A DNA stretch of 64,000 nt from Paraglaciecola sp. L1A13 (lineage in GTDB: Bacteria; Pseudomonadota; Gammaproteobacteria; Enterobacterales; Alteromonadaceae): contig NZ_CP047024.1 in NCBI RefSeq assembly GCF_009796745.1, positions 3,348,001-3,412,000 on the forward strand, given 5' to 3'. Positions 17,665 through 27,746 of this stretch are shown here, piece after piece. The position numbers were made by a program, and so were the translations under genes. How positions within the stretch are numbered: position 1 is the stretch's first letter; each line of letters starts with the position of its first letter. The notes beneath the pieces are model-generated. The model saw only the letters and a list, made by a program, of their open reading frames with translations. It ran no database searches and was not told the DNA's origin.

Positions 17665-20357
17665 TGAATCGAGTGTTAATTCCTTCTTTCGATGAAATTG
17701 TAAAGCACGTTGAGCGTAATAAACTGTGGGACTTCCCCGGTGGCATATTCCCAGCCCAACAAAAAGAACTATCGAATCATCAACCAATAGAAAGCATGAC
17801 GCTTCCCGAGCGTTTGTATATTCCGCTGAAGCAGCATATTGGTGTTGAAGGCCAATTGCTCGTCGGCCCAGGAGAATACGTTTTAAAAGGTCAACCACTT
17901 ACTCGCAGCGCAAACCCGTTTGCGGTTCCGGTTCATGCGTCAACATCAGGCACGGTGATAAGTGTTGGGCCTCATGTATCTGCACATCCTTCTGCGTTGC
18001 CTGAGCAAACGTTAGTTATCGAACCCGATACTCTCGATAAATGGATAGCTCTTACCCCATTAAAAGACTATCAATCATTGCCGAAGGTTGCAGTGCTTGA
18101 AGCGATTTGCAATGCTGGCGTGTCTGGTATGGGCGGCGCAGGGTTTCCTACGCATATAAAAGCATCACCGAAAAAAGACGTCGAATTTATTATTATAAAC
18201 GGTGTTGAGTGCGAGCCTTATATCACAGCCGATGATCGTTTGATGCGAGAGCATGCATGGCAAATTCGCCAAGGCATAGACGTGTTATGTCATCTGCTGT
18301 CTCCTAAACAAGTATATATTGCCATAGAAGACAACAAGCCAGAGGCGATAGAAGCCATGCGAGTGGCTTGTCAACAGAGTGAGCAGTATAAGGTAGTGCC
18401 CATTGCCACTAAATATCCCGCTGGCGGTGAAAAACAGCTTATTCAAGTATTAACTAATCGAGAAGTGCCCAAGCAAGGTTTGCCAATTGATGTGGGCGTG
18501 ATAATGCACAACGTCGGAACGTGTTACGCCATTGCAGACGCAGTATTTTCAGGCAAACCTTTGATACAGCGCGTGGTTACTGTCACTGGCAAAGCGGTAA
18601 GTACACCAAAAAATGTATGGGCATTGATAGGCGCGCCCGTTGCACATTTATTGGCGTCAGCCGGTTATTTAGTAGATAAGCAATCACAAAAGCAGATAAT
18701 CATGGGCGGTCCTATGATGGGCTTTACCTTAGCAAGTGATCAAGTACCCGTAGTTAAAATAACCAATTGTCTGTTATTACCTACCAAAGATGAAATAGCA
18801 GAGCCAGAAGCGGAGCAACCATGCATTCGATGCAGTGCTTGCGCTGATGCGTGTCCAGTATCTTTATTGCCCCAGCAACTTTTTTGGCATAGTAAGGCAA
18901 AAGAGTTAGATAAAGCCCAAGATTATAATTTATTTGATTGTATTGAATGCGGTGCCTGTGCGTACGTATGTCCAAGCGATATACCACTTGTGCACTATTA
19001 CCGTGTGACCAAAGCTGAAATCAGGCTTGAACAAGAAGAAAAACAAAAATCAGATAAAGCCAGAGAACGTTTTGAAAGTCGCGCCGCTCGCTTAGTAAGA
19101 GAACAAGAAGCAAGAGACGAAAAACACCGTAAAGCGGCAGAAGCGCGTCAATCAGCGATGCAAAACAAAGGCAATGACGCTGGAGATAAAATCGCTGCTG
19201 CATTAGCCAGAGCGAAAGCCAAAAAAGCTCAGCAAGCCGAGTATAATGCCAACGAGCCAACATCTATAGCGCCGTCAGTTCAAACAAATCAAGACACGCC
19301 AATCCAATCTTCAGGTACATCCAAAGATGATCGAGTAGCTGCGGCCATTGCGCGCGCAAAAGCAAAGAAAGCCCAGAAAATAAATAATATTGAGGCCAAC
19401 ACAGATTCAGTTGCCATTACTGATACCCCGATTTCAGCTTCGGCAAACGAAGCGCTAGTCGAAACACAAGCTGAACCCTCTGAAACAGCCGGTAACTCAA
19501 AAGATTCCCGTGTTGCTGCAGCCATAGCGAGAGCCAAAGAGAAAAAAGCACAAAGATTAGCGCAGGCAGAATTGGTTCCCCTTGAGCCGAAACTCGATCA
19601 GGACCAAATTACGCCCTCTGATCCTCCCAAAGAATCATCTGCCCCGGGTAAATCTAAAGATGAACGCGTTGCTGCTGCTATCGCTCGAGCAAAGGCAAAA
19701 AAGGCCGAAAAATTAGTCACGGAAAATCCTGTGGAACCACAGATTACAATGGACGAAAAACCCGTTGCGGAACAACAAATCTTGGTAGCGTCCCAACTCA
19801 ACCCTGAAATGAATTCGACTTCTCAAAGCCAAGCTAATGACAGTTTGCAAAGTGAGGCCTCAGCGAAAAATCAGCGCATTGCTGCTATTGTGGCTAAAGC
19901 AAAAGCCAAAAAAGCACAACAAGTAGAGCAAAATAAAGTCCAAGCTGAGGTGTCTTCATACGATTTCCCTGACACATTGACGTTAACAGAAAGCAAAATT
20001 GAAGAGCCTGCAAAAAGCGTATCTAAAACCCCAGTACCCGATGATGAAACGTTAACCGAACAACTTGATCCTGCGGATCAGAAAAAAGCCCGTATCGCTG
20101 CTGCTGTAGCAAAGGCAAAAGCTAAAAAATTAACCAAAGAGGCAGCCAGCGACGTATTACCTAACAAGGGTGAAGTGCAAAATACCAATGAAGTACCCGC
20201 GCCATTACCTAATCAGTCTGTAACGTCAACTATCAATCAAGAGACGCAACTATCGGAAGCTGAAGAAGCTTTAGACGAGAAGAAGCGTCGTATCGCCGTT
20301 GCGGTTGCCAAAGCAAAAGCCAAGAAAGCGGCTCAATTGAAATCATCAGAAGATTAA
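17664..20357 (+). CDS. rsxC: Electron transport complex subunit RsxC/RnfC with long repeat tail
   Basis: RsxC is the peripheral NADH/FMN-binding subunit. A glycine-rich nucleotide site (GVSGMGGAGFPTHIK, 152-166) and two 4Fe-4S motifs (C387/C390/C393/C397 and C426/C429/C432/C436) are intact. From about residue 500 to the end (897) the protein is a hydrophilic, Ala/Lys-rich tail with seven copies of a motif like RVAAAIARAKAKKA, separated by acidic, proline- and glutamine-rich linkers of 30-50 residues. Such tails are known in gammaproteobacterial RsxC and vary in copy number; E. coli RsxC is about 740 aa. The tail is probably helical; its function is not established. Confidence 0.96.
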   Translation: MNRVLIPSFDEIVKHVERNKLWDFPGGIFPAQQKELSNHQPIESMTLPERLYIPLKQHIGVEGQLLVGPGEYVLKGQPLTRSANPFAVPVHASTSGTVISVGPHVSAHPSALPEQTLVIEPDTLDKWIALTPLKDYQSLPKVAVLEAICNAGVSGMGGAGFPTHIKASPKKDVEFIIINGVECEPYITADDRLMREHAWQIRQGIDVLCHLLSPKQVYIAIEDNKPEAIEAMRVACQQSEQYKVVPIATKYPAGGEKQLIQVLTNREVPKQGLPIDVGVIMHNVGTCYAIADAVFSGKPLIQRVVTVTGKAVSTPKNVWALIGAPVAHLLASAGYLVDKQSQKQIIMGGPMMGFTLASDQVPVVKITNCLLLPTKDEIAEPEAEQPCIRCSACADACPVSLLPQQLFWHSKAKELDKAQDYNLFDCIECGACAYVCPSDIPLVHYYRVTKAEIRLEQEEKQKSDKARERFESRAARLVREQEARDEKHRKAAEARQSAMQNKGNDAGDKIAAALARAKAKKAQQAEYNANEPTSIAPSVQTNQDTPIQSSGTSKDDRVAAAIARAKAKKAQKINNIEANTDSVAITDTPISASANEALVETQAEPSETAGNSKDSRVAAAIARAKEKKAQRLAQAELVPLEPKLDQDQITPSDPPKESSAPGKSKDERVAAAIARAKAKKAEKLVTENPVEPQITMDEKPVAEQQILVASQLNPEMNSTSQSQANDSLQSEASAKNQRIAAIVAKAKAKKAQQVEQNKVQAEVSSYDFPDTLTLTESKIEEPAKSVSKTPVPDDETLTEQLDPADQKKARIAAAVAKAKAKKLTKEAASDVLPNKGEVQNTNEVPAPLPNQSVTSTINQETQLSEAEEALDEKKRRIAVAVAKAKAKKAAQLKSSED

Positions 20358-20366
20358 AACCTGTAT

Positions 20367-21440
20367 ATGAATTATAAACTCGCGAGCTCTCCCCATCAGC
20401 ATGTTAAACGTAACACTGGTCAAGTCATGCGTATGGTTATCTATGCCTTGATCCCAGGAATATTATTACAAACCTGGTTTTTCGGCTTTGGTGTGCTCGT
20501 GCAAATAGCCTTGGCTGTTGTCACCGCTTTGATCACAGAAGCCAGTATTTTAGAATTGCGTAAACGAGACTTCGAACGTGCTATTAAGGATTACAGCGCT
20601 ATATTAACAGCCATTTTATTGGCAATTAGTATCCCCCCCTTTGCCCCATGGTGGGTAGTTGTAATCGGTACCTTCTTCGCCATTGCCATGGTCAAACAAC
20701 TATACGGTGGTTTGGGCTTTAACGTATTTAATCCTGCTATGGCCGCTTACGTTATGTTACTGGTGTCTTTTCCAGTACAAATGACTCAATGGTTACCGGT
20801 GCAGAGTTTAACCATGCATCAATCTAGTATCGTCGATGCTATTTACGCCGTAGTGACAGGTTTTACTGCTGATGGATTTAGCCTCGCCCAATTACAAAAT
20901 GCCGTTGACGGTCATACTATGGCCACGCCATTAGATGCCATCAAAACAGGTCTTGCCCAAGGATTAACCTATGAAGAGGGTTTGCAGTCGAGTATTTTCG
21001 ACGGCAGTTTAGGTATAGGCTGGTCTTGGGTTAGCATGGGTTACTTGGTTGGCGGCTTGTATCTTATACGCGCGCGAATTATTAACTGGCACATTCCAGG
21101 AGGCATGCTGGCTGCGATGGTTATCTGTGCAGGTGTGATGTTTTTAGTCGATGGTGATCGCTATGCGTCTCCCCTATTTCATCTATTCAACGGTAGTCTA
21201 ATACTTGGCGCATTTTTCATTGCAACCGACCCAGTATCTGCATCAACAACCAATAAAGGCCGTATTATTTTCGGTGCTGCTATTGGTTTTTGGGTATACG
21301 TTATTCGCACGTGGGGCGGCTACCCTGACGCCATAGCGTTCGCTGTTTTAATTATGAACATGGCGGTACCCCTAATCGATTATTACACCCGACCGCGTAC
21401 TTACGGACATCAAAAAGATGCTAAAGGAGAGCGCAGATGA
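20367..21440 (+). CDS. rsxD: Electron transport complex subunit RsxD/RnfD
   Basis: RsxD is a multi-helix membrane subunit carrying covalently bound FMN. The flavin-attachment Thr is expected in [10 protein letters not shown] as Thr187, the same number as in E. coli RsxD. Other family features are [21 protein letters not shown] near 114-134 and [15 protein letters not shown]. It starts 9 bp after rsxC and overlaps rsxG by 4 bp. Confidence 0.97.
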   Translation: MNYKLASSPHQHVKRNTGQVMRMVIYALIPGILLQTWFFGFGVLVQIALAVVTALITEASILELRKRDFERAIKDYSAILTAILLAISIPPFAPWWVVVIGTFFAIAMVKQLYGGLGFNVFNPAMAAYVMLLVSFPVQMTQWLPVQSLTMHQSSIVDAIYAVVTGFTADGFSLAQLQNAVDGHTMATPLDAIKTGLAQGLTYEEGLQSSIFDGSLGIGWSWVSMGYLVGGLYLIRARIINWHIPGGMLAAMVICAGVMFLVDGDRYASPLFHLFNGSLILGAFFIATDPVSASTTNKGRIIFGAAIGFWVYVIRTWGGYPDAIAFAVLIMNMAVPLIDYYTRPRTYGHQKDAKGERR

Positions 21441-22084
21441 AATTCGTTATCGCTAAAAATGGTCTGATATTAAGTTTATTCGCGGTAATCACCAGTGGCC
21501 TTATCGCGCTTACCTATTTCGGTACACAAGAAAAAATTGAACACCAGCATCAACTAACCTTACTTAAGATCCTAGATGAACTTGTTCCTAGAAATAGTTA
21601 TACCAATGAAATGCAGCGAGATTGTGTGTTGGTAACGTCAGTTGATTATTTGGGCTCGAAAACTGCGCATCATATTTACCGCGCCACTAAAGACGATCTG
21701 CCGGTAGCAGCTGTTATCGAAACCACTGCGCCCAATGGATACAGTGGGCGCATTGAGTTAGTTGTGGGTATAAAAGACCAGTCGACCGTGACAGGTGTAC
21801 GCGTGCTAAATCATAAAGAAACACCCGGCCTAGGTGATAAAATTGATCTGCGGATAAGTGATTGGGTTCTGGGTTTTACCGATCAGACACTGACCACTGA
21901 AAATGCAAAAAATTGGTCGGTAAAAAAAGACGGTGGTCAATTTGATCAATTTACTGGGGCGACAATCACACCAAGAGCAGTTGTTGGTGCTGTAAAGCGA
22001 GCCGTCGAGTATTATCAATTGAATTATGACGCAATTTTTTCTGCGAGTAACGAATGTCGCAGTCAATCAGCGATACAAGGGTGA
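21437..22084 (+). CDS. rsxG: Electron transport complex subunit RsxG/RnfG
   Basis: RsxG is the periplasm-facing subunit with covalent FMN. One N-terminal helix (10-27) anchors it. The FMN motif is TGATIT (173-178), with Thr176 as the attachment residue; the usual first residue is Ser, here Thr. [12 protein letters not shown] (126-137) is conserved in the family. 215 aa. Confidence 0.96.
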   Translation: MKFVIAKNGLILSLFAVITSGLIALTYFGTQEKIEHQHQLTLLKILDELVPRNSYTNEMQRDCVLVTSVDYLGSKTAHHIYRATKDDLPVAAVIETTAPNGYSGRIELVVGIKDQSTVTGVRVLNHKETPGLGDKIDLRISDWVLGFTDQTLTTENAKNWSVKKDGGQFDQFTGATITPRAVVGAVKRAVEYYQLNYDAIFSASNECRSQSAIQG

Positions 22085-22090
22085 TCCCGT

Positions 22091-22789
22091 ATGAATGAAT
22101 TTAAACAACTAAGCTGGCAAGGTCTATGGAAAAATAATCCTGCTTTGGTGCAATTGCTCGGGTTATGTCCACTATTAGCCGTTACCGCCACCATCACTAA
22201 TGGGCTCGGCTTAGGGTTAGCAACGACATTGGTATTAATTGGCTCCAATGCGACGGTATCAATTATTCGCAATGTTGTACCCAATGAAATCCGTATTCCT
22301 ATTTTTGTTATGATAATTGCGGCGTTCGTAACGGTCGTACAATTACTAATGAATGCCTATACCTTCGAGTTGTATCAGGCACTAGGGATATTTATTCCAT
22401 TGATCGTAACGAATTGCGCGATAATCGGTCGAGCGGAGGCCTATGCATCGAAAAACCCGGTAGTATATGCTGCCTTCGACGGATTAATGATGGGCTTAGG
22501 CTTTACAGCAGTACTGGTTTTACTCGGCGCAATGCGCGAACTTCTCGGCTACGGCACTTTGTTTGCTGGTGCTAACTTATTATTAGGCGACTGGGCCAGT
22601 AGTCTGAAAATCACCGTATTCACAACCGACTCTCCCTTCTTGCTAGCTATTTTACCACCAGGGGCATTTTTAGGAATGGGCTTAATTATTGCGGTAAAAA
22701 ACGTGCTGGATAAACGTTTTGCAAACATGTTTGCGGCCAAACAAGAGGCAAAAGTCGTACAACGCGCTCGCGTCACAGCTGAAACATAG
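22091..22789 (+). CDS. rsxE: Electron transport complex subunit RsxE/RnfE
   Basis: RsxE is a six-helix membrane subunit homologous to RsxA. It contains [17 protein letters not shown] (16-32) and [19 protein letters not shown] (114-132). It starts 6 bp after rsxG. 232 aa. Confidence 0.97.
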   Translation: MNEFKQLSWQGLWKNNPALVQLLGLCPLLAVTATITNGLGLGLATTLVLIGSNATVSIIRNVVPNEIRIPIFVMIIAAFVTVVQLLMNAYTFELYQALGIFIPLIVTNCAIIGRAEAYASKNPVVYAAFDGLMMGLGFTAVLVLLGAMRELLGYGTLFAGANLLLGDWASSLKITVFTTDSPFLLAILPPGAFLGMGLIIAVKNVLDKRFANMFAAKQEAKVVQRARVTAET

Positions 22790-22817
22790 CGTTCATATCT
22801 AATAGGAAGACACTTCG

Positions 22818-23453
22818 ATGAATCAACAAAAACGCATTGAGATGTTAACGCGTTGGCGTGATGCTAACCCACACCCGACCACAGAGTTAAACTTTACCAG
22901 TCCATTTGAATTATTGATTGCCGTGTTGTTATCTGCCCAAGCCACCGATGTAAGTGTGAATAAGGCCATGGCAAAAATGTTTCCCGTTGCTAATACACCT
23001 GAAAGTGTTTACGCCCTAGGCGTCGATGGTGTGAAAGAATTTATCAAAACCATTGGTTTGTTCAATACCAAAGCCGTCAATGTTATAAAAACATGTAAAA
23101 TACTGATAGATCAACATAATTCAGAAATACCAGAGAACCGCGCGGCCCTAGAAGCCTTGCCGGGCGTGGGGCGAAAAACAGCTAACGTTGTGCTTAACAC
23201 TGCATTTGGCTGGCCGACGATTGCCGTCGACACCCACATTGATCGGGTGAGTAACCGGACCAAATTTGCGGTAGGTAAAAATGTTGATTTGGTCGAGAAA
23301 AAACTGCTTAAGGTGGTCCCTGCCGAGTTTAAAGTAGACGTACACCACTGGCTTATTTTACATGGACGCTATACCTGTATTGCCCGCAAACCTCGTTGTG
23401 GCTCATGCATAGTAGAAGACTTATGCGAATTCAAAGATAAAGTAGACGAATAA
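22818..23453 (+). CDS. nth: Endonuclease III
   Basis: Nth is the DNA glycosylase/AP lyase that removes oxidised pyrimidines. The helix-hairpin-helix LPGVGRKTA holds the catalytic Lys120; Asp138 (VDTHIDRV) is the second catalytic residue. The 4Fe-4S ligands are C187, C194, C197 and C203. It follows rsxE by 28 bp, the usual gammaproteobacterial rsx-nth arrangement. Confidence 0.98.
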   Translation: MNQQKRIEMLTRWRDANPHPTTELNFTSPFELLIAVLLSAQATDVSVNKAMAKMFPVANTPESVYALGVDGVKEFIKTIGLFNTKAVNVIKTCKILIDQHNSEIPENRAALEALPGVGRKTANVVLNTAFGWPTIAVDTHIDRVSNRTKFAVGKNVDLVEKKLLKVVPAEFKVDVHHWLILHGRYTCIARKPRCGSCIVEDLCEFKDKVDE

Positions 23454-23486
23454 ACAGTTAATCAGACATAGCTTAGGAGCAAAAAA

Positions 23487-23681
23487 ATGGACGGGACTAA
23501 ACGTGCAAACGTGAAAATTGGAGCAGAAGTTTCTGTTGTATTAAAGGAGCATCAACGCACCAACACCTTAACTCAAGGGGTGGTTGAAAAACTTCTGACC
23601 AATTCGCCAAATCATCCCCATGGCATCAAAGTACGGCTCGAAGATGGTCAAGTAGGCCGCGTAAAAGTAATTCATCCTTAA
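23487..23681 (+). CDS. YwbE-like protein (DUF2196)
   Basis: This 64-aa protein (RANVKIGAEVSVVLKEHQ, then TQGVVEKLLTNSPNHPHGIKV and GRVKVI) matches the small YwbE family, which has no proven function. The sequence suggests a small beta-barrel. TAGGAG precedes the ATG by 7 nt. It is 33 bp after nth and could be in the same operon. Confidence 0.85.
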   Translation: MDGTKRANVKIGAEVSVVLKEHQRTNTLTQGVVEKLLTNSPNHPHGIKVRLEDGQVGRVKVIHP

Positions 23682-23770
23682 ACCTCATTTCAATAAATTA
23701 TATCAAACGTGAATGCTGTCGGCACAAATGCCAAGGACCAGACTGATCTTTACAAGGACTAGCTAAAAAT

Positions 23771-24523
23771 ATGTTGGAGTTGTTCTCGTATTCACTCAAT
23801 TACACCACTCTCAGTCTACTTTTTTTAACGGCATTTTTGATTGGTATGGCTAAAACTGGGGTCAGTGGCGTATCCATGTTTACGGTTCCAGTGATGGCGA
23901 TTATTTTTGGTGGGAAAGAATCTTCAGGGCTGATGTTGCCTTTGCTGATCATGGCGGATTTATTCGCCGTAAAGTATTACCATCGCCATGCAAATTGGTC
24001 ATATTTATTAAAACTATTTCCATCGGCAGCAGTCGGAGTGGTTATCGCAACTGTGGTCGGAAATTATATCGACGATCAACTGTTTAGATTGATCATGGGG
24101 ATCATCATTTTTATCAGTTTGGGGATCATGTTGTGGATGGAAACGGCCAATAAAGAAAATGTTCCAGATTACTTGTGGTTCGCCATATTGATGGGGTTAC
24201 TCGGTGGTTTTACCACCATGATAGGTAACCTTGCAGGAGCGGTAATGGCACTTTACTTACTCAGTATGCGACTTCCAAAAAATGAATATATCGGCACAGG
24301 CGCGTGGTTTTTTCTAGCGATTAATCTATTTAAAGTGCCATTTCATATTTTTAGTTGGCATACCATCTCACTCAATTCGTTTATGTTAAACCTGATAAGT
24401 CTGCCTTTTATTGCTCTCGGTGCTTACGCTGGTGTGAAAATCGTCAAACGAATTCCTGACAAGCAATACCGCTGGTTGGTATTAGCGGTAACAGGAGTCG
24501 CTGCAGTATTGATGGTGGTTTGA
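23771..24523 (+). CDS. TauE/SafE family membrane transporter
   Basis: The 250-aa protein has about eight helices and the TauE/SafE features LIGMAKTGVSG (24-34) and GGFTTMIGNLAGAVMALYLLS (145-165), a family that exports sulfite, sulfoacetate or other organic anions. The substrate here is unknown. Confidence 0.85.
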   Translation: MLELFSYSLNYTTLSLLFLTAFLIGMAKTGVSGVSMFTVPVMAIIFGGKESSGLMLPLLIMADLFAVKYYHRHANWSYLLKLFPSAAVGVVIATVVGNYIDDQLFRLIMGIIIFISLGIMLWMETANKENVPDYLWFAILMGLLGGFTTMIGNLAGAVMALYLLSMRLPKNEYIGTGAWFFLAINLFKVPFHIFSWHTISLNSFMLNLISLPFIALGAYAGVKIVKRIPDKQYRWLVLAVTGVAAVLMVV

Positions 24524-24541
24524 TGCACTTGTATTAGACGT

Positions 24542-24572
24542 TTGACTATGTGCATGCTCAATATGCTAAAAT
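24542..24572 (+). promoter_or_regulatory. Possible promoter of gdx
   Basis: TTGACT (24542) and TGCTAAAAT, which resembles an extended -10 (TAAAAT at 24567-24572), are separated by 19 bp, longer than ideal. They sit about 40 bp before the riboswitch. Confidence 0.4.
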
Positions 24573-24613
24573 GCTGAGGTCATTTCGACAATCAATTTTC
24601 AACTAATTCAATG

Positions 24614-24660
24614 AAATGAGGACGACCTCATCCCTCGCCTTTTATCTGGGACGACCCAAC
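24614..24660 (+). promoter_or_regulatory. Guanidine-II riboswitch (mini-ykkC)
   Basis: Two short hairpins each close on an ACGA tetraloop: ATGAGG-ACGA-CCTCAT (24616-24631) and TGGG-ACGA-CCCA (24647-24658). This is the defining pattern of the mini-ykkC / guanidine-II class, which binds free guanidine. The ACCT in the first hairpin (24625-24628) can pair with the AGGT ribosome binding site at 24672-24675, suggesting translational control. It lies 20 bp before a guanidinium exporter gene. Confidence 0.92.
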
Positions 24661-24680
24661 TTAAAATTGGTAGGTGTAAA

Positions 24681-24995
24681 ATGAACTGGGTTATTCTTTT
24701 AATCGCGGGCTTATTTGAAGTTGTGTGGGCGATTGGTCTTAAATACAGCGATGGTTTCAGTAGGTTTTGGCCGTCTTTATTTACCTTAATTGCCATGGCT
24801 ATTAGTTTTGGTCTGTTGAGTGTCGCCATGAAAACACTTCCCGCTGGTACTGCTTATGCTGTCTGGGTTGTAGTTGGGCTCATCGGCACGGCTATCCTAG
24901 GTATGATTTTGTTCAATGAGCCAGTAACGGTACTACGGATATTAAGCCTATTGACCATTACGTTAGGTGTGATTGGCTTAAAATTAAGTAGTTAG
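24681..24995 (+). CDS. gdx: Guanidinium exporter Gdx (SugE), SMR family
   Basis: This 104-aa four-helix small multidrug resistance protein starts [20 protein letters not shown]. Glu13 is the conserved proton/substrate residue, and the WAIGLKYS and [16 protein letters not shown] segments are typical of the Gdx/SugE subtype rather than EmrE. Gdx exports guanidinium in exchange for protons as a dual-topology dimer. The guanidine-II riboswitch directly upstream supports that function. Confidence 0.95.
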   Translation: MNWVILLIAGLFEVVWAIGLKYSDGFSRFWPSLFTLIAMAISFGLLSVAMKTLPAGTAYAVWVVVGLIGTAILGMILFNEPVTVLRILSLLTITLGVIGLKLSS

Positions 24996-25168
24996 TTGCG
25001 TCCATTCAATAACTGCTGTTACCTCGTTGTTCGGTAGCAGCACATCCCTACCTATTTATTACATCGCTAATGCTCAATGCTTTGTTACTCTTTGTCATAT
25101 AGTTGTGATGTTTAACCCGCTATAATCAGTGGCTTGGCTACTTTTTTTGTTAATTAATAAGGATCTTT

Positions 25169-25552
25169 ATGCGCCTATTACACACCATGTTACGGGTTGG
25201 AGATTTAAATCGTTCTCTTGCTTTTTATACTGAAGTCCTCGGCATGAAGTTGTTGCGTCGAAGTGAAAACGAAGAGTATCGCTATACCTTAGCTTTTGTT
25301 GGCTACGGCGAAGAAGATAGCCAAACTGTGTTAGAACTCACGCACAACTGGGACCAAGCCAGTTACGAAATGGGCACCGCATATGGGCATATAGCTATCG
25401 GCGTGGACGATATTTATAAAGTCTGTGAGCAGTTAAAAAAACAAGGCGCCGATGTATACCGTGACGCAGGCCCAGTGAAAGGTGGCAGTACTATTATAGC
25501 CTTTGTCCGCGATCCAGATGGTTACGCTATAGAGCTTATTCAAAACCATTAA
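25169..25552 (+). CDS. gloA: Lactoylglutathione lyase (glyoxalase I)
   Basis: GloA converts the methylglyoxal-glutathione hemithioacetal to S-lactoylglutathione. The metal ligands His5, Glu56, His74 and Glu122 are at exactly the positions of E. coli GlxI, so a Ni2+-type enzyme is likely. Length 127 aa is normal. A TATAAT lies about 45 bp upstream. Confidence 0.96.
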   Translation: MRLLHTMLRVGDLNRSLAFYTEVLGMKLLRRSENEEYRYTLAFVGYGEEDSQTVLELTHNWDQASYEMGTAYGHIAIGVDDIYKVCEQLKKQGADVYRDAGPVKGGSTIIAFVRDPDGYAIELIQNH

Positions 25553-25589
25553 CTCCCTCACTAATGGAAACTATGACATTGGAGTCAGC

Positions 25590-26570
25590 ATGAAAAAATC
25601 TATTTTGTCGTTATCCCTTGGCACGTTGCTGCTGAGCCAAGTCAGCTGGGCAATACCTCTCGTTATCGCTCATCGTGGCGCATCAGGGTACTTACCTGAA
25701 CACACAATGGAATCAACTACCTTAGCGTTTGCTATGGGTGCTGACTTCATCGAACAAGATGTAGTGATAAGCAAGGACGGCGTCCCTGTGGTATTGCACG
25801 ATATTCATTTAGATACCGTCACCAATGTCGCCGACAAATTTCCACTGCGAAAACGAGAAGATGGACGTTACTACGCACTTGATTTCACGCTAGCTGAGTT
25901 AAAGTCTTTGACCGTACATGAGCGTAGTGATCTTGATGGTAAACAAATTTTTCAGCAACGCTATCAAGGTACTGCTCAGTTCACCATTGCGACTTTTGAA
26001 GAACAAATTGAATTAATCACGCAACTCAATCGTCAATTTGATAAAAATATCGGTTTTTATTCTGAAATAAAATCCCCTGCTTGGCATCTTGAGCAAGGTG
26101 TAGATATTAGTAAAATTGTTTTGGCTACTTTACGCAAGCATGATTTAGATGACGCCAACAAAGCGATCTATGTACAGTGTTTTGATTACGCCGAATTAAA
26201 GCGTGTACGCAATGATTTGGGCGCAAAAGTAAAACTGATTCAATTGCTCGGTGAAAATGATTGGGGTGAGTCTGCAACGGATTACGACGTATTACGTACC
26301 CCCGCAAAACTTAAGGAGTTAGCTACCGTCGTGCAAGGAATTGGTCCCTGGATACCACAATTGGTAGATATGCAAACGATGCAACCCACTGGCCTGGTCA
26401 AAAATGCCCATGCAGTAGGGCTTGATATTCACCCTTACACCTTTCGACAAGATGCATTACCAGAAGGTGTAACGAAGCAACAAGTATTAGATCTGCTATT
26501 CAAAGACCTAAAAGTGGATGGGTTGTTTACAGATTTTACCGATACCGTAGTGGACTATTTGCATGATTAA
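25590..26570 (+). CDS. glpQ: Periplasmic glycerophosphodiester phosphodiesterase
   Basis: The protein hydrolyses glycerophosphodiesters to glycerol-3-phosphate and an alcohol. A signal peptide (1-21, ending VSWA) and AHRGASGYLPEHT (27-39, with catalytic His28 and Arg29), EQDVVISKDG and LHDIHLD define the GlpQ type. At 326 aa it is somewhat shorter than E. coli GlpQ. It starts 38 bp after gloA and ends before a strong hairpin. Confidence 0.93.
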   Translation: MKKSILSLSLGTLLLSQVSWAIPLVIAHRGASGYLPEHTMESTTLAFAMGADFIEQDVVISKDGVPVVLHDIHLDTVTNVADKFPLRKREDGRYYALDFTLAELKSLTVHERSDLDGKQIFQQRYQGTAQFTIATFEEQIELITQLNRQFDKNIGFYSEIKSPAWHLEQGVDISKIVLATLRKHDLDDANKAIYVQCFDYAELKRVRNDLGAKVKLIQLLGENDWGESATDYDVLRTPAKLKELATVVQGIGPWIPQLVDMQTMQPTGLVKNAHAVGLDIHPYTFRQDALPEGVTKQQVLDLLFKDLKVDGLFTDFTDTVVDYLHD

Positions 26571-26600
26571 ACAGATTTGAGCAAAATTACGCGGCATTAA

Positions 26601-26636
26601 AAAGCCGATTAGCATTGAATGTTAATCGGCTTTGTT
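26601..26636 (+). terminator. Terminator after glpQ
   Basis: AAAGCCGATTA and TAATCGGCTTT form an 11-bp stem, 31 bp after the glpQ stop and 36 bp from the convergent motY stop. It may serve both strands. Confidence 0.8.
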
Positions 26637-26671
26637 GATATAGAGTTTATAGCATTGGAAATGTAACTACG

Positions 26672-27535
26672 TTACGGCTTGGCCATCCGAATGACCACAC
26701 GACGGTTCTTTGCTCGAGACATTTCATTACTATTTGGGGCGACATGCCTACGCTCACCATGTCCGGTAACATCGATGCGTTGAGGCTCAACTCCCATCTC
26801 ACTGAAGTAATTTTTAATTTCCACAGCTCGGCTGACGGATAACGTGTGGTTCATATCTCGACCACCATAACTATCGCTATAACCATCAAGTAATACTAAA
26901 TCCATTTCGTTGTCTTCTTTCAAATACTGACCGATCATATCCAATCGACGTTGAGAATATTTGGTTAGTTCCGTGCTGTTTTTTTTGTAATCCAAGATCG
27001 TATAGGCAATATCATCAAAACTATAAGGCAATAGATCGGCAACGCATTGGGCGAAGCTTTCATAGGGTATGGCGAAATTACTGGCATTTAGCCCAACAGC
27101 TATCTTGTCGTTCTGGTTATACCAATCCTGATAATAGATAGTCGGCCAGAAGCCTTTCTCGAGTTCAGACAACATGGTCCAAGCGGCCTGCTCAGGTAGA
27201 TCTCCGTTATATTGTTTACGAATGGTCATATCAGCAATTGCGTGCTGCATTTGGCCAGGCATCCATTTAGGTGGCACTGAGTATACGGCGGCCATACCAA
27301 AACTTTTCGGCAGTCGCAGCATATCCAGCTCAAACTCCATATTCAATTGCTTAGATGCCATGCTGGTAAATAATGCCTGCCCGTAACCAGGTATTTGATG
27401 AGCCAGCGTACATTGCAACCGATTATGTTGGCTTAATTGCCAATCAGAGGTCTCTATCTTAGCTGCATATTGACGTAAACCTGCGGATAGAGACCCCGCA
27501 AACGTCAGTGACACTACAAATAAAATTATTTTCAT
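26672..27535 (-). CDS. motY: Sodium-driven flagellar motor protein MotY
   Basis: MotY forms the periplasmic T-ring around the base of the sodium-driven polar flagellar motor and helps incorporate stators. The 287-aa protein has a signal peptide (1-18), the MotY N-terminal domain (CTLAHQIPGYGQALFTSMASKQLNMEFEL, 42-70; WTMLSELEKGFWPTIYYQDW) and a C-terminal OmpA-like peptidoglycan-binding domain (LVLLDGYSDSYGG, LSVSRAVEIKNYF, GHGERR, NRRVVI). A sigma-28 promoter lies upstream. Confidence 0.95.
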   Translation of the reverse strand: MKIILFVVSLTFAGSLSAGLRQYAAKIETSDWQLSQHNRLQCTLAHQIPGYGQALFTSMASKQLNMEFELDMLRLPKSFGMAAVYSVPPKWMPGQMQHAIADMTIRKQYNGDLPEQAAWTMLSELEKGFWPTIYYQDWYNQNDKIAVGLNASNFAIPYESFAQCVADLLPYSFDDIAYTILDYKKNSTELTKYSQRRLDMIGQYLKEDNEMDLVLLDGYSDSYGGRDMNHTLSVSRAVEIKNYFSEMGVEPQRIDVTGHGERRHVAPNSNEMSRAKNRRVVIRMAKP

Positions 27536-27594
27536 AAGTCTTTTTTCGTAATAGTAAGTTCAGGACAGGGAATATCCCCATGCGTCTAGATTGT

Positions 27595-27621
27595 TTATCG
27601 ACTCACCAAGTAAAATCTTAA
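27595..27621 (-). promoter_or_regulatory. Sigma-28 (FliA) promoter of motY
   Basis: On the minus strand TTAAGATT-N11-GTCGATAA matches the FliA consensus TAAAGTTT-N11-GCCGATAA at 13 of 16 positions with exact spacing, 60 bp before the motY start. It places motY in the late flagellar regulon. Confidence 0.75.
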
Positions 27622-27746
27622 CCCTAAATACACCTATTGCCCAGCCTGCTTAAGAATAAACTTCCGCAGATAATTGCCTTTCAAGGGTGGCAGGGACTAA
27701 GGATAATTGACATAATCACGCCATATTTTTCTCCTACTAGGCCGCT

